Assembly: GCA_001556125.1 (NCBI GenBank)
Contig: LSIG01000139.1
Location: 5,458 to 69,457 of the forward strand
Direction: 5' to 3'
DNA: 64,000 nt
Origin: Rhizobiales bacterium CCH10-E5
GTDB taxonomy: Bacteria; Pseudomonadota; Alphaproteobacteria; Rhizobiales; Beijerinckiaceae
The notes under the pieces are model-generated. The model was not told the DNA's origin. It saw only the letters and a program-made list of their open reading frames with translations, and ran no database searches. This document shows, piece by piece, positions 1 to 8,774 of this stretch. A program made the translations under genes and the position numbers. Within the stretch, counting starts at the first letter, position 1. Each line of letters begins with the position of its first letter.

Positions 1-38
1 CTTCCTTAGCGTTAAGCGGGCATTAGCCATTTTTTGCG

Positions 39-66
39 ACCCCTGCGAATCTCGTTTCGCAGGGGT
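39..66 (+). promoter_or_regulatory. Perfect inverted repeat overlapping the chemoreceptor ribosome binding site
   Basis: Two perfect 11-base arms (39-49, ACCCCTGCGAA, and 56-66, TTCGCAGGGGT) flank a 6-base loop. The right arm contains the AGGGG (61-65) that best serves as Shine-Dalgarno for the ATG at 73. The hairpin could be the terminator of a gene left of the window (a short T stretch, 66-68, follows) or an RNA structure that hides the ribosome binding site of the chemoreceptor gene. The sequence does not decide between these. Confidence 0.6.
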
Positions 67-72
67 TTGCGC

Positions 73-2061
73 ATGTCGCTGACGAAGAAGCTCGCCACCT
101 TGTCGATCAGCCGCTCCTTCGCGCTGATCGCAGGTCTCGCCGTGGTCATCGCTGTCGGAAGCGTCGGTTACACGCTGACCGAAGCCCGCAACGAGATGAT
201 CGAGCTGAAGCGGCAGGAGGTTCAGAACGCCACCGACATCGCGCGCACGACGGTCGAGTTCTACCGCGACAAGGCCAAGAAGGGCGAGATTCCGGTCGCC
301 GATGCCCAGAAGCTGGCCATCGATGCGGTGGCTGGCGCGCGCTTCGACGACGGCAACTACTTCTTCGTCTATACCTTCGACGGCGTCAGCGTCACGCATC
401 CCCGCGCCGACATGATCGGCAAGAACCTGATGGGTCTCAAGGATCCCGCCGGCAAGCCGATCGTCCAGGAACTGCTGTCGATCGCCAAGGCCGGCGGCAA
501 GGGCGGCTATCTCGACTTCCTCTGGGTTAAGCCCGGCGACAAGGAGCCCACGCGGAAGATCGCCTATGTCAGCGGCATCGCCGACTGGAACTGGGCGGTC
601 GGCACCGGGCTGCACGTCCACGATGTCGATGCCAAGTTCCTCGGCCTGATGGTCGATGTCGCCAAGGTGCTGGTGCCGCTCGGCCTGCTCATGCTCGGGC
701 TCGTGATTGTCCTGAGCCGCCGGGCCTCGACGATGCTGACCTCGCTCTCGGGCACGATGAACGCCCTCGCAGCCGGCAATCTCCAGACGACCATTTCCCA
801 TCAGGAGCGGCCCGACGAGGTCGGCCAAATGGCGCGTGCGCTGGTGGTCTTCCGCGACGCCGCCGTCGCCAAGGACGCGATGCAGGCCGACAAGGCGCGG
901 GCGGAACAGGAGGCGGCGGCTCATCGCGATGCTGCCGACGGTCAGCGCCGCCGCAGCGAGGCCGAGAGGGCCGAGCTTTCCCGGACGCAGGAAACCGTCG
1001 TGGCGGCGCTCGCGACGGGCCTCGAGCATCTGGCGGAGGGCGACCTGACCTACCGCATCAACGCGAACTTCGGCTCCGACTACGCCAAGCTGCGTGACGA
1101 TTTCAATGCCGCGATCGGCAAGCTGCAGGAGACGATGCGGCAGATCGCGACGAACACCGAGAGCATGAAGGCGGGCTCGATCGAGATCAGCCAGGCGGCC
1201 GACGACCTCGCCGGGCGCACCGAGCAGCAGGCGGCTTCCGTCGAGGAGACGGCGACGGCGCTGGACGAGCTGACCGCGACCGTGCGGCAGACGGCCGAGA
1301 GCGCGCGCCAGGCCAATCAGGCGACGACCCAGGTCAAGGCGGAAGCCGAGCAGTCGACCGCGATCGTGCGCGATGCGGTCGTGGCGATGGGCGGCATCGA
1401 GAAGTCGGCCGAGGAGATCTCGCAGATCGTCGGCGTGATCGACGAGATCGCGTTCCAGACCAATCTTCTGGCGCTGAACGCCAGCGTTGAGGCGGCCCGC
1501 GCCGGCGACGCCGGCAAGGGCTTCGCAGTCGTCGCCTCCGAGGTGCGCGCCCTCGCTCAGCGCTCGGCCTCGGCCGCCAAGGAGATCAAGGAGCTGATCG
1601 CGGCCTCCAACAGCGAGGTCGAGAAGGGCGTGACCCTGGTCGGCCAGACCGGCAGCGCCCTGCAGCGCATGGCCGACGAGATCAGCCGTGCCACCGGCCT
1701 CGTCTCCGAGATCGCCAGCGCCGCGCAGGAACAGGCGTCGGGCCTGCAGGAGGTCAACACGGCGGTGGCCGAGATGGACCAGTCGACCCAGCAGAACGCG
1801 GCGATGGCCGAGCAGTCGACCGCCGCAGCGCATTCGCTCTCGCAGGAGGCCGACCGCCTGGCCGCGCTGGTCGCGCGCTTCCAACTCGGCGGCGATGTCG
1901 CGGGCTTGAAGGCAATGGCGCGCACGATGCAGGCCGCCGTCGCGCCCGCGCCCCGCAAGCCCGCGCCTCCGGTCGCACGGCCCGTGGCCGCCGCCGGCGG
2001 CGGCTCCCCGGCGCGCAAGCCCGACATGAGCGCGCATGACAAGGGGTGGGCCGAGTTTTGA
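73..2061 (+). CDS. Methyl-accepting chemotaxis protein with Cache sensor
   Basis: A 662-residue transmembrane chemoreceptor that would signal to CheW/CheA. It has an N-terminal membrane segment (about residues 15-35), a periplasmic single-Cache-like domain (about 40-185, with the [10 protein letters not shown] and [12 protein letters not shown] stretches typical of sCache_2), a second membrane segment (about 195-215), HAMP segments and a long coiled-coil signalling domain. The hairpin tip reads [20 protein letters not shown], the near-invariant CheA/CheW contact. The protein ends in GWAEF, which fits the aromatic-x-x-aromatic pentapeptide used by methyltransferase CheR to dock. The ATG at 73 is preferred over an in-frame TTG at 34 because it has AGGGG seven bases upstream. 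No chemotaxis operon lies nearby, so it is an orphan receptor. The ligand is unknown; small carboxylates are common for this Cache type. Confidence 0.93.
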   Translation: MSLTKKLATLSISRSFALIAGLAVVIAVGSVGYTLTEARNEMIELKRQEVQNATDIARTTVEFYRDKAKKGEIPVADAQKLAIDAVAGARFDDGNYFFVYTFDGVSVTHPRADMIGKNLMGLKDPAGKPIVQELLSIAKAGGKGGYLDFLWVKPGDKEPTRKIAYVSGIADWNWAVGTGLHVHDVDAKFLGLMVDVAKVLVPLGLLMLGLVIVLSRRASTMLTSLSGTMNALAAGNLQTTISHQERPDEVGQMARALVVFRDAAVAKDAMQADKARAEQEAAAHRDAADGQRRRSEAERAELSRTQETVVAALATGLEHLAEGDLTYRINANFGSDYAKLRDDFNAAIGKLQETMRQIATNTESMKAGSIEISQAADDLAGRTEQQAASVEETATALDELTATVRQTAESARQANQATTQVKAEAEQSTAIVRDAVVAMGGIEKSAEEISQIVGVIDEIAFQTNLLALNASVEAARAGDAGKGFAVVASEVRALAQRSASAAKEIKELIAASNSEVEKGVTLVGQTGSALQRMADEISRATGLVSEIASAAQEQASGLQEVNTAVAEMDQSTQQNAAMAEQSTAAAHSLSQEADRLAALVARFQLGGDVAGLKAMARTMQAAVAPAPRKPAPPVARPVAAAGGGSPARKPDMSAHDKGWAEF

Positions 2062-2426
2062 GCGGCCCCTCAGACAGCGCCGCTCCGGCCGCCACTATCG
2101 GTTTCGACGATTTCCTCAAGGTCGACATCCGCGTCGGCACGATCGTCGAGGCCGCTCCCTATCCGGAGGCACGAAAGCCCGCGATCAAGCTGGTGATCGA
2201 TTTCGGCGGCACGATCGGCCTGAAGAAATCCTCGGCGCAGATCACGAAGCACTACACCTGCGAGGATCTGCCGGGCCGGCAGGTGCTGGCGGTGGTGAAC
2301 TTCCCGCCGCGCCAGATCGGCAAGTTCATGTCCGAGGTGCTGACGCTCGGCGTGCCTGACGAGGAAGGCGAGGTCGTATTGATCGGGCCGGGCCTCGCCG
2401 TGCCGAAGGGCGGGCGGCTGTATTGA
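2058..2426 (+). CDS. csaA: CsaA-like tRNA-binding protein
   Basis: About 122 residues forming one tRNA-binding (EMAP/Trbp111-type OB-fold) domain. The region [17 protein letters not shown], followed by AIKLVIDFG and SSAQITKHY and ending with the VPKGGRLY tail, matches CsaA proteins, which bind tRNA and have been assigned a chaperone or secretion-related role. The gene overlaps the end of the chemoreceptor gene: a TTG at 2058 shares bases with its TGA. An in-frame GTG at 2046 is an alternative start; the AAGGGG at 2041-2046 fits the TTG moderately. The overlap implies translational coupling, although the two functions are unrelated. Confidence 0.88.
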   Translation: MSGPSDSAAPAATIGFDDFLKVDIRVGTIVEAAPYPEARKPAIKLVIDFGGTIGLKKSSAQITKHYTCEDLPGRQVLAVVNFPPRQIGKFMSEVLTLGVPDEEGEVVLIGPGLAVPKGGRLY

Positions 2427-2504
2427 GGGCCGCCGGTGACGCGCTGGACAATCGGTCCGCGGTCACCCATATGCGCCGCGCCAAGGTGAGCGGAGGCGCA
2501 GGGA

Positions 2505-3719
2505 TTGCAGATCGAGGAGACCCCGGCGGGCGTGCCGGATGAGCCGGTGCGCCGGGACGAACTCGCCTATCGCCTGAAGCAGCAGAGACTCCTTGCCGAA
2601 TTCGGCCGGATGGCGCTGCGCGAATCCGATTTGCCGGCGCTGCTGCAACGTGCCACCGAACTCTGCGCGGACGGGCTCGACGCGCCGTTCTGCAAGGCGC
2701 TCGAATTCCTGCATGATCGTCGCGTGCTGCTGATGAGGGCGGGTGTCGGCTGGCGGCCCGAGGAGATCGGGCAGGCGACGCTGGGCGCCGACCTCGAATC
2801 GCCGGCGGGCTTCGCCTTCCAGACCGGTCAGCCCGTCCTCTCCAACCACCTGACCGAAGAGACGCGCTTCCGCACGCCGACGCTGCTGGCGGCCTATGGT
2901 ATCAGGCGGGCCGTCAATGTGCTGATCGATCTCGGTGGCAAGAATGACGGGCCCTTCGGCGTGCTGGAGGTCGACAGCCCCGATCCGGGCGATTTCGACG
3001 AGGACGACGTCACCTTCCTCTATGGCTGCGCCCGCATCCTCGGCGCGGCGATCGAGCGCAACCGCTCGGACGCGAAGCTGCAGAAGGCGGTCGAGCGCCA
3101 GGCCATGCTGATGCGCGAGATGAGCCACCGCATCAAGAACAGCCTCGGCGTGGTCAGCGGCCTCCTGCGCATCAATGCCAGCAACGTCGCCGACCCGGCC
3201 GCCAAGGCGCTGCTACAGGACGCAGAAAACCGGGTTCTGACCATCGCCCATGTCCACAACCATCTCTGGCAGGGCGAGCGCATTGGCGAGGTCAATATCG
3301 GCGAGTTCCTGCGCGAGCTGTGCAAGTCGCTCGGCGGCTCGGTCGAGGGCGTGACGATCGGCTGCGAGGCCGATGACGTGGTCATCGACGCGGATTTCGC
3401 GATTCCCGTTGGGTTGATGGTCAACGAGCTCGTCACCAATGCGGTGAAATACGCCTTCGACCCCGGCGGTCCCGGCGCTGTTGCAGTGCGCCTCACGGCC
3501 CGCGAGCAGGAGCTCAGCCTCAGTGTCGAGGATGACGGCCGCGGTCTGCCGCCGGAGTTCGATCTCAACGCGTCGCGCAAGAGCTTCGGCATCCGGGTCA
3601 TCACCAGCCTTGCCCGCCAGCTGCAGGGAGAGCTGCAGGCCGAAAACCTGCCGCGCGGTTGCCGCTTCTCGCTGGTCTTCCCACGGCACAAGCCGGAGCA
3701 GGACAGCTCAGACGGGTAG
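2505..3719 (+). CDS. GAF-domain sensor histidine kinase, HisKA_2/HWE type
   Basis: A 404-residue soluble kinase without membrane segments. Residues about 30-185 form a GAF domain (PAGFAFQTGQPVLSNHL, ending in FLYGCARILGAAIERN). They are followed by a HisKA_2 dimerisation helix with MREMSHRIKNSLGVV, where H208 is the predicted phospho-acceptor, and a HATPase_c domain with NELVTNAVKYAF and DDGRGLP. The TTG start has a GGAGG (2492-2496) eight bases upstream. The gene converges on and overlaps by 12 bases the EnvZ-like kinase gene on the other strand. No cognate receiver is adjacent; kinases of this class often work with stand-alone receivers or anti-anti-sigma regulators such as PhyR. The partner is therefore unknown. 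Confidence 0.9.
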   Translation: MQIEETPAGVPDEPVRRDELAYRLKQQRLLAEFGRMALRESDLPALLQRATELCADGLDAPFCKALEFLHDRRVLLMRAGVGWRPEEIGQATLGADLESPAGFAFQTGQPVLSNHLTEETRFRTPTLLAAYGIRRAVNVLIDLGGKNDGPFGVLEVDSPDPGDFDEDDVTFLYGCARILGAAIERNRSDAKLQKAVERQAMLMREMSHRIKNSLGVVSGLLRINASNVADPAAKALLQDAENRVLTIAHVHNHLWQGERIGEVNIGEFLRELCKSLGGSVEGVTIGCEADDVVIDADFAIPVGLMVNELVTNAVKYAFDPGGPGAVAVRLTAREQELSLSVEDDGRGLPPEFDLNASRKSFGIRVITSLARQLQGELQAENLPRGCRFSLVFPRHKPEQDSSDG

Positions 3720-5165
3720 TCGTACCGTCGCCCGCAACCCGCCGAGCGGCGAATCCGCCAACATGATGTCGCCGCCATGGGCGCGGGCGATGTCGCGGGC
3801 GATGGCGAGGCCCAGGCCCGTGCCGCCCGAATCGACGTTGCGGGCCTCGTCGAGGCGGAAGAAGGGGCGGAAGACCTCCTCGCGCTGGTCGGCCGGGATG
3901 CCGGGGCCGTCGTCGTCGATCATCACGATCAGGTAGCGCGCGTCATGGGTGGCGCGGATGGCGATGCGGTCGCCATAGCGCGCAGCGTTGGAGACCAGGT
4001 TCGTCATCAGGCGGCGGAAGGCGTCGGGCCTGACCACGACCAGGGGATCGCCGACCACGGTCAGCTCGGTCTGGTGGCCCTGGCGCTCGGCGTCCGATTT
4101 CAGCTCCTCGAGCAGGCCGCGGATGTCGGTCTCGACGGCCGTCTCGCCGGCATCGCCGCGGGCGAAGGCGAGATAGTCCTCGAGCATACGCGCCATCTCG
4201 TCGACATCCTTCTCCAGCGCCTCGATCTCGGAGGAGCGCTCGAGCAGGGCAAGCGAGAGTTTGAAGCGGGTCAGGATGGTGCGCAGATCGTGGCTGACGC
4301 CGTTGAGCATGGTGGTGCGTTCGCCGACCGCGCGTTCGACGCGGCGCTTCATCTCGATGAAGGCGTTGCCGGCGCGGCGGACCTCGCGTGCGCCGCGCGG
4401 GCGGAACTCGGCGTCGCGGCCCTTGCCGAAGGCTTCCGCCGCATCGGCGAGCTTGAGGATCGGCCGGATCTGATTGCGCAGGAACAGAACCGCGATCGTC
4501 AGCAGGATCAGCGAGGTGCCGAGCATCCAGAGCAGGAAGATGTGGCTGTTGCTGGCGTAAGCCGAGTTCCGCCGCGTCAGGATGCGCATCACGTCCTTGT
4601 CGAGCTTGATGCGGATCTCGATCAGGCTGGAGCGGCCGACCGTGTCGAGCCAGAAGGGACGGGCGACTTGGCTGGCGAGCTCGGCCGAGAGCGCGCTGTC
4701 GAGCAGCGAGAAGAAGGGGCGGGGCCCCGGCGGCGGCAGGTCGGAATCCGGGATGATGTCGATGTCCATGCCCAGCCGCTCGGCCGCGATGCGCGAGAGC
4801 ACGCTGGTGTCGGCATCCTGCGGATAGCTCTCATAGACGTCGATCATCGCGGCGATGTCGGCCGAGACAGCCGAGGACAGGCGCTGCGTCACGGTCTGCC
4901 AGTGCCGCTCCATGAAGACATAGGCGATGACCGACTGCAGCAGCACCACCGGCGCGATGACGATGACGAGCGCGCGCGGATAGAGCCCCTTGGGCATATA
5001 GCGGGCGATGGCGTGCAGCGGGCGGCCGGCGACCTTGAGCCAGGGCTTCAGCCGGTCATTGGCGCGCTTGCGTCCGCGTGCGCCGAGGGCAGAGGCGCGT
5101 GTCAGGACCTGGCCGATCGTCTGCGCCATGCCCTTGCGACGCGTGCCGGGCGGGACCGGCGTCAC
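3708..5165 (-). CDS. EnvZ/OmpR-type sensor histidine kinase
   Basis: A 485-residue inner-membrane histidine kinase. A basic cytoplasmic N-terminus of about 60 residues precedes membrane segment 1 (about 64-85). A periplasmic domain of about 120 residues, membrane segment 2 (about 208-230), HAMP, HisKA and HATPase_c domains follow. The HisKA motif NGVSHDLRTILTRFKLSLAL places the phospho-acceptor at about H292, and the ATP site has NAARYG, DDGPGIP and GGTGLGLAI. The GTG start overlaps the stop of the upstream response regulator gene as GTGA, so the two are translationally coupled. An in-frame ATG at 5129 would shorten the N-terminus by 12 residues. The layout and the SHDLRTxLTR motif place it in the EnvZ/RstB/RisS-like group; the stimulus (often osmolarity, acid or envelope stress) cannot be told from sequence. 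Confidence 0.92.
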   Translation of the reverse strand: MTPVPPGTRRKGMAQTIGQVLTRASALGARGRKRANDRLKPWLKVAGRPLHAIARYMPKGLYPRALVIVIAPVVLLQSVIAYVFMERHWQTVTQRLSSAVSADIAAMIDVYESYPQDADTSVLSRIAAERLGMDIDIIPDSDLPPPGPRPFFSLLDSALSAELASQVARPFWLDTVGRSSLIEIRIKLDKDVMRILTRRNSAYASNSHIFLLWMLGTSLILLTIAVLFLRNQIRPILKLADAAEAFGKGRDAEFRPRGAREVRRAGNAFIEMKRRVERAVGERTTMLNGVSHDLRTILTRFKLSLALLERSSEIEALEKDVDEMARMLEDYLAFARGDAGETAVETDIRGLLEELKSDAERQGHQTELTVVGDPLVVVRPDAFRRLMTNLVSNAARYGDRIAIRATHDARYLIVMIDDDGPGIPADQREEVFRPFFRLDEARNVDSGGTGLGLAIARDIARAHGGDIMLADSPLGGLRATVRLPV

Positions 5166-5890
5166 GTCCGGTCGGTCACGAGGCGATAGCCGACGCCACG
5201 CACGGTCTGGAGATAGAGTGGATCGGCCGGATCGCGCTCGATCTTGCGGCGCAGCCGGTTCATCTGGACGTCGACGGTGCGGTCATTGGCGGCGGTGCCC
5301 TGGGCCGCCAGCTCCTCGCGGGGCACGACCTCGCCGGCGCGTTCGGCCAGCGCGGTCAGGATCTCGCGCTCGCGCTCGGTCAGGCGGATCGGTTCCTCGC
5401 CCTTGCGCAGCTCGCCGCGCGACAGCCCGTAGAGGAAGGGGCCGAAGCGGACGAAATCGGGCCGCGGGCCGGACTGGGCGGTTTCCACCACGATGGTGCG
5501 CTTGAGGATGTTGCCGAGGCGCAGCAGCAGTTCCCGCGGCTCGAAGGGCTTGGCGAGATAGTCGTCGACGCCGATCTCGAGGCCGTTGATGCGGTCCTTC
5601 CCGTCGGCGCGGGCGGTCAGCATCAGGATCGGCACGGCCGAGTCGATCCGGAAACGACGCGCGAAGTCGAAGCCGTTCTCGCCGGGCATCATGATGTCGA
5701 GGACGATCGCGTCGAAGACCAGCCGCGCCAGGCGCTGGTCGGCGTCGGCGGCGTTGGCCGCGGTGGTGACGCGATAGCCGTTGTCGCCGAGGAAGCGCGC
5801 CAGCAGGTCGCGCAGGCGGCGATCGTCGTCGACCACCAGGATGTGGGGCGCCTCGTCAGGCAGGGGCTTTCGCGCCGTCTGTGCGGCCAT
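5162..5890 (-). CDS. OmpR-family response regulator
   Basis: A 242-residue two-component regulator. The receiver domain (about 16-128) has the acidic pocket ILVVDDDRR, the phospho-acceptor D65 in VLDIMMPGENG, and the conserved T and K in LTARAD and AKPFEP. A C-terminal winged-helix DNA-binding domain (about 145-238) contains LTEREREIL and ends with YLQTVRGVGYRLV, diagnostic of the OmpR/PhoB family. It is the first gene of a leftward two-gene operon with the kinase that follows it in a 4-base overlap, so the kinase at 3708-5165 is the obvious partner. Targets are unknown; OmpR homologues often control porins, but the barrel gene at 19 kb is too far away to link. Confidence 0.94.
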   Translation of the reverse strand: MAAQTARKPLPDEAPHILVVDDDRRLRDLLARFLGDNGYRVTTAANAADADQRLARLVFDAIVLDIMMPGENGFDFARRFRIDSAVPILMLTARADGKDRINGLEIGVDDYLAKPFEPRELLLRLGNILKRTIVVETAQSGPRPDFVRFGPFLYGLSRGELRKGEEPIRLTEREREILTALAERAGEVVPREELAAQGTAANDRTVDVQMNRLRRKIERDPADPLYLQTVRGVGYRLVTDRT

Positions 5891-5969
5891 GTCTCGTCCG
5901 CCTCGATCGTCTTCTGCGCCTGGGTCCGCATACCGCCGCGGCGGCGTTCCCGGCCTTGTGCCGTGGCCC

Positions 5970-6476
5970 TCACCGCGGCGCGGCGAGGAAGACCTGCACC
6001 TTGTGGCGTTCGGCGGGATCGATCAACCCCGAGAGGTAGAGCGCGACCGTCTCGGCCGCCTCGGGGGCGAGATCGGCGAGCGCCGCGTTGATACGCTGGG
6101 CCTGCAGCCTGACCAACCGCAACGCCAGATCCTGCCCCGCGGCCGTGGCGTGGAGATGACGCTGGCGCTTGTCCTGAACGCCGGTGCGCTGCTCGACGAA
6201 GCCGGTCTCGACCAGCTCCTTCAGGACGCGGTTGAGGCTCTGCTTGGTGATCTTCAGGATGTCGAGCAGTTCGGCGATGGTCAGGCCCGGCCGGCGCAGG
6301 ACAAAATGCAGCACGCGGTGATGCGCACGGCCGAAGCCGTATTCGGCGAGGATCAGGTCGGGCCCGCCGACGAAGTCGCGATAGGCGAAGAAGAGCAGCT
6401 CGATCAGGTCGTAGGGGACCGTCGCATCCGCTGCGGGAGTGGCGGCGGCCACGGACCGGGCCTGCGTCTGCGGCAT
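5970..6476 (-). CDS. MarR-family transcriptional regulator
   Basis: A 168-residue MarR-type winged-helix protein. The recognition region reads LTIAELLDILKITKQSLNRVLKELVETGFVE, followed by the wing QDKRQRHLHATAAGQDL. An N-terminal extension of about 20 residues is low in complexity. MarR proteins are usually dimeric repressors that leave DNA on binding a small ligand. It is divergent from ilvE across a 202-base gap that holds inverted repeats (see 6498-6564), so it may control itself and ilvE. It also lies 79 bases from the two-component operon but is not coupled to it. The ligand is unknown. Confidence 0.88.
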   Translation of the reverse strand: MPQTQARSVAAATPAADATVPYDLIELLFFAYRDFVGGPDLILAEYGFGRAHHRVLHFVLRRPGLTIAELLDILKITKQSLNRVLKELVETGFVEQRTGVQDKRQRHLHATAAGQDLALRLVRLQAQRINAALADLAPEAAETVALYLSGLIDPAERHKVQVFLAAPR

Positions 6477-6497
6477 CGAATCCGTCCTGCGAATTAC

Positions 6498-6564
6498 GTC
6501 AGTGATGTTGACATATCTCAGACGGAAGATTACCGGTCAAGCGCGCCTGACGACGGAATATGTC
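6498..6564. promoter_or_regulatory. Inverted repeats between marR and ilvE
   Basis: The divergent gap holds GTCA-N7-TGAC (6498-6512) and, overlapping it, a pair of perfect 7-base arms GACATAT (6510-6516) and ATATGTC (6558-6564). A TTGACA at 6508-6513 could serve as a -35 box for rightward transcription toward ilvE, but no good -10 box lies 17 bases downstream. The location suits autoregulation by the MarR protein. This is an inference from position and symmetry only. Confidence 0.35.
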
Positions 6565-6678
6565 GCAAGACGATGTTGCAGCGCAGTATCATTCCGGTCC
6601 GCGCCTTTGCCCGCCATGGTGACGGGGTCGGAGGCGCCAAGGGATCAACCGGACCGGACGTGCCAAGAGGAGCACCCC

Positions 6679-7566
6679 ATGTCAGTCATTCCTTTCGACC
6701 AGCGCGACGGCGTCATCTGGTTCGACGGCAAGCTCGTGCCGTGGAAGGACGCGAAGATCCACGTACTGACCCATGGGCTGCATTACGGTTCCTGCGTGTT
6801 CGAGGGCGAGCGCGCCTATGATGGCGTGATCTACAAAGGCACCGAGCATTCCCAGCGCTTCCACAAGTCGGCCGAGATCATGGATTTCACGATCCCCTGG
6901 TCGGTCGCCGAGCTCGACGCCGCCAAGGAGCTTTGCCTCAGGGAGAACGGCCTCAAGGACGCCTATATCCGTCCGGTCGCCTGGCGCGGCTCGGAGATGA
7001 TGGCGGTGTCCGGCATCAACAACACGATCCACACCGCGATTGCGGTCTGGGAGTGGCCGAGCATGTTCGACACGGCGCAGAAGCTGAAAGGCGTGCGCCT
7101 CGACGTCGCCGCCTATCGCCGGCCGGACCCCGCCTGCGCGCCGGTCCATGCCAAGGCGGCGGGGCTCTACATGATCTGCTCGCTGTCGAAGCACAAGGCG
7201 GAGCGCGCCGGCTACGCCGACGCGATGATGCTGGACTGGGAAGGCAACGTCGCCGAATGCACCGGCGCCAACATCTTCTTCATCAAGGACGGCGTGATCC
7301 ACACCCCGCTGGCCGACCGCTTCCTGAACGGCATCACGCGCCAGTCGGTGATCGATCTCTGCCGCCAGCGCGGCTTCGAGGTGGTCGAGCGCCGCATCCG
7401 GCCGGAGGAGCTCGAGGGCTTCAGCGAGTGCTTCATCACCGGCTCGGCGGCCGAGGTGACGCTCGTCTCCGAGATCGGCCCCTACTCCTTCCTCACCGGC
7501 AATATGGGCAAGGTGATCATGGAGGATTACTCCGACGCCGTGCGGCCGAAATCGAAGGCGGCGTGA
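6679..7566 (+). CDS. ilvE: Branched-chain-amino-acid aminotransferase
   Basis: A 295-residue fold-type IV PLP enzyme that interconverts leucine, isoleucine and valine with their 2-oxo acids using 2-oxoglutarate/glutamate. Seen are HVLTHGLHYGSCVFEGERAY near the N-terminus, K159 in HAKAAGLY (the predicted Schiff-base lysine), the EGNVAECTGANIFF stretch that binds the cofactor phosphate, and TGSAAEVTLV near the C-terminus. An upstream in-frame extension is rejected because the ATG at 6679 has AAGAGGAG six bases upstream and matches the family N-terminus. It is followed by a palindromic repeat. The leuC and leuD genes at 53-56 kb belong to the same pathway. Confidence 0.95.
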   Translation: MSVIPFDQRDGVIWFDGKLVPWKDAKIHVLTHGLHYGSCVFEGERAYDGVIYKGTEHSQRFHKSAEIMDFTIPWSVAELDAAKELCLRENGLKDAYIRPVAWRGSEMMAVSGINNTIHTAIAVWEWPSMFDTAQKLKGVRLDVAAYRRPDPACAPVHAKAAGLYMICSLSKHKAERAGYADAMMLDWEGNVAECTGANIFFIKDGVIHTPLADRFLNGITRQSVIDLCRQRGFEVVERRIRPEELEGFSECFITGSAAEVTLVSEIGPYSFLTGNMGKVIMEDYSDAVRPKSKAA

Positions 7567-7587
7567 GCGCACGCCGGCAGGCCACAT

Positions 7588-7680
7588 CGTCATGCTCGCC
7601 CTTGTGGCGAGCATCCATGTCTTCGCCCTAGCGCTCGATCCGCGACGACGTGGATGGTCGAGACAAGCCCGACCATGACG
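7588..7680. repeat. Palindromic intergenic repeat after ilvE
   Basis: A composite palindrome between the convergent ilvE and DUF1176 genes. The outer arms are CGTCATG (7588-7594) and CATGACG (7674-7680). Inside are a 9-bp hairpin (7592-7600 with 7606-7614, loop CTTGT) and a second pair ATGGTCG / CGACCAT (7654-7660 and 7670-7676). It belongs to the same CGTCATnCTCG family as the elements near 43.0, 47.9 and 53.2 kb. Confidence 0.75.
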
Positions 7681-7688
7681 GCTTTTGG

Positions 7689-8774
7689 TCAGTTTCCAGC
7701 CTTGTTCTCGCTCCGGAACAGCGTGATCCAGTCGTCGCCGGGAAGCAGGCGGCACTCGCTCATCTCGCTCCACTGGAGGACGGCGAAGCGCTGGCCGTTC
7801 CAGCCATAGGAGCCGGAGCTGCCGCAATCGCCGAGCCCGCGGGCCTTGGCGTAGAAGCTGATCTGGCCGGTTTTCGGGTCGAAATCGGCATTGACCAGCT
7901 CGCTGGACGTCTTGCTGGTGTCACCTTCGAAGGGGGCCGGTCTCGCCTTGGCGACGTCGCGCCCGGCCACGAGCCAGAACTGGCTCGAGACATTGTAGGC
8001 GCCGCGCGAACAGGCGATCGCGACGAGCCTGAGCGTGCCGTCCAGGGCCCAGGCTCCGTCTGCATCGCTCAAGCCGTCCGGCGTGTCCTCGCAGGAATCG
8101 GGCTCCCGGCGGTTGGTCTCGGTCCGCATCGCCTTGATCAGCGCTGCGGCCTCCGCCTTGGAGAGGGGCTTGCCCGCGGCCGGGCGGCTGGCGATCATCG
8201 GCACGGGAGGCGCGGTCGGCGCCGTGCCGTTCGTGCCCTTGCGGATCAGGGCGGACGGTGTGTTGAGCCGGCCCTGCCGCTCGTCGATCCAGAGCATGGC
8301 GGCGACCGAGCCGGCGAGCGATACCTTGAGTGTCGACGACTCGATCGACGCCGTCAGCGTCGTCGCCTTGCGCGCTGCGGCGATCAGGGCCTCCGCCGTT
8401 GCCGCCGGAATCGCGATCTCGGCCACCTCACCATCGACGCTGCTGGCCTGCAGGGACTGCCCCGCGGCCGGAAAAGCCTGGCCGTCCAGCGCGAGTGCGA
8501 TGGTGAAGTTCTTCTTCAGCTTCTGGGCGCGCAGCTTCAGCGCCAGGGTCGGGACGCCATCGGGGCCGGCCGGACGGTCGAGCCGCAGGAAGGCGATCTC
8601 GTCGTCGGTCTCGGCGGGAAGCGACAGCGCCGTGCAGGATTTCGTGTTGTCGCAGCCCGCGACCCAGTCGCGGAAGGTCTTGATCGGTCCGATCTGTGCC
8701 TGCGCCGGCATCGCCAGGCTGAACGTCAGCGCAAGCGCGGCGAGCTTTGTTCTACTCCCATCGCCGAGCCGCAT
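7689..8774 (-). CDS. DUF1176-family secreted protein
   Basis: A 361-residue protein with a signal peptide (hydrophobic LAALALTFSLA, cleavage near AQA) and the DUF1176 pattern: an N-terminal ASIGPIKTFRDW-like segment followed by CDN and C residues, and a C-terminal SYGWNGQRFAVLQWSEMSECRLLP. DUF1176 proteins are periplasmic and of unknown function. The ATG at 8774 is preferred over an upstream extension because a GGGGAGG lies just before it and the signal peptide begins there; this start overlaps the end of moaE by 23 bases. It is last in the uvrC-pgsA-moaD-moaE row and probably co-transcribed, but a molybdenum link is not shown. Confidence 0.85.
   Translation of the reverse strand: MRLGDGSRTKLAALALTFSLAMPAQAQIGPIKTFRDWVAGCDNTKSCTALSLPAETDDEIAFLRLDRPAGPDGVPTLALKLRAQKLKKNFTIALALDGQAFPAAGQSLQASSVDGEVAEIAIPAATAEALIAAARKATTLTASIESSTLKVSLAGSVAAMLWIDERQGRLNTPSALIRKGTNGTAPTAPPVPMIASRPAAGKPLSKAEAAALIKAMRTETNRREPDSCEDTPDGLSDADGAWALDGTLRLVAIACSRGAYNVSSQFWLVAGRDVAKARPAPFEGDTSKTSSELVNADFDPKTGQISFYAKARGLGDCGSSGSYGWNGQRFAVLQWSEMSECRLLPGDDWITLFRSENKAGN

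Noticed and set aside
2430..2480. GGTGAC ... GTCACC hairpin between csaA and the HisKA_2 kinase gene as a terminator
   Set aside because: The stem is interrupted by several mismatches and no T tract follows, so it is not convincing as a terminator.
3777..5189. A 470-codon open frame opposite the EnvZ-like kinase
   Set aside because: The kinase on the minus strand has all expected domains. The opposite frame shows no domain and starts inside the kinase gene.
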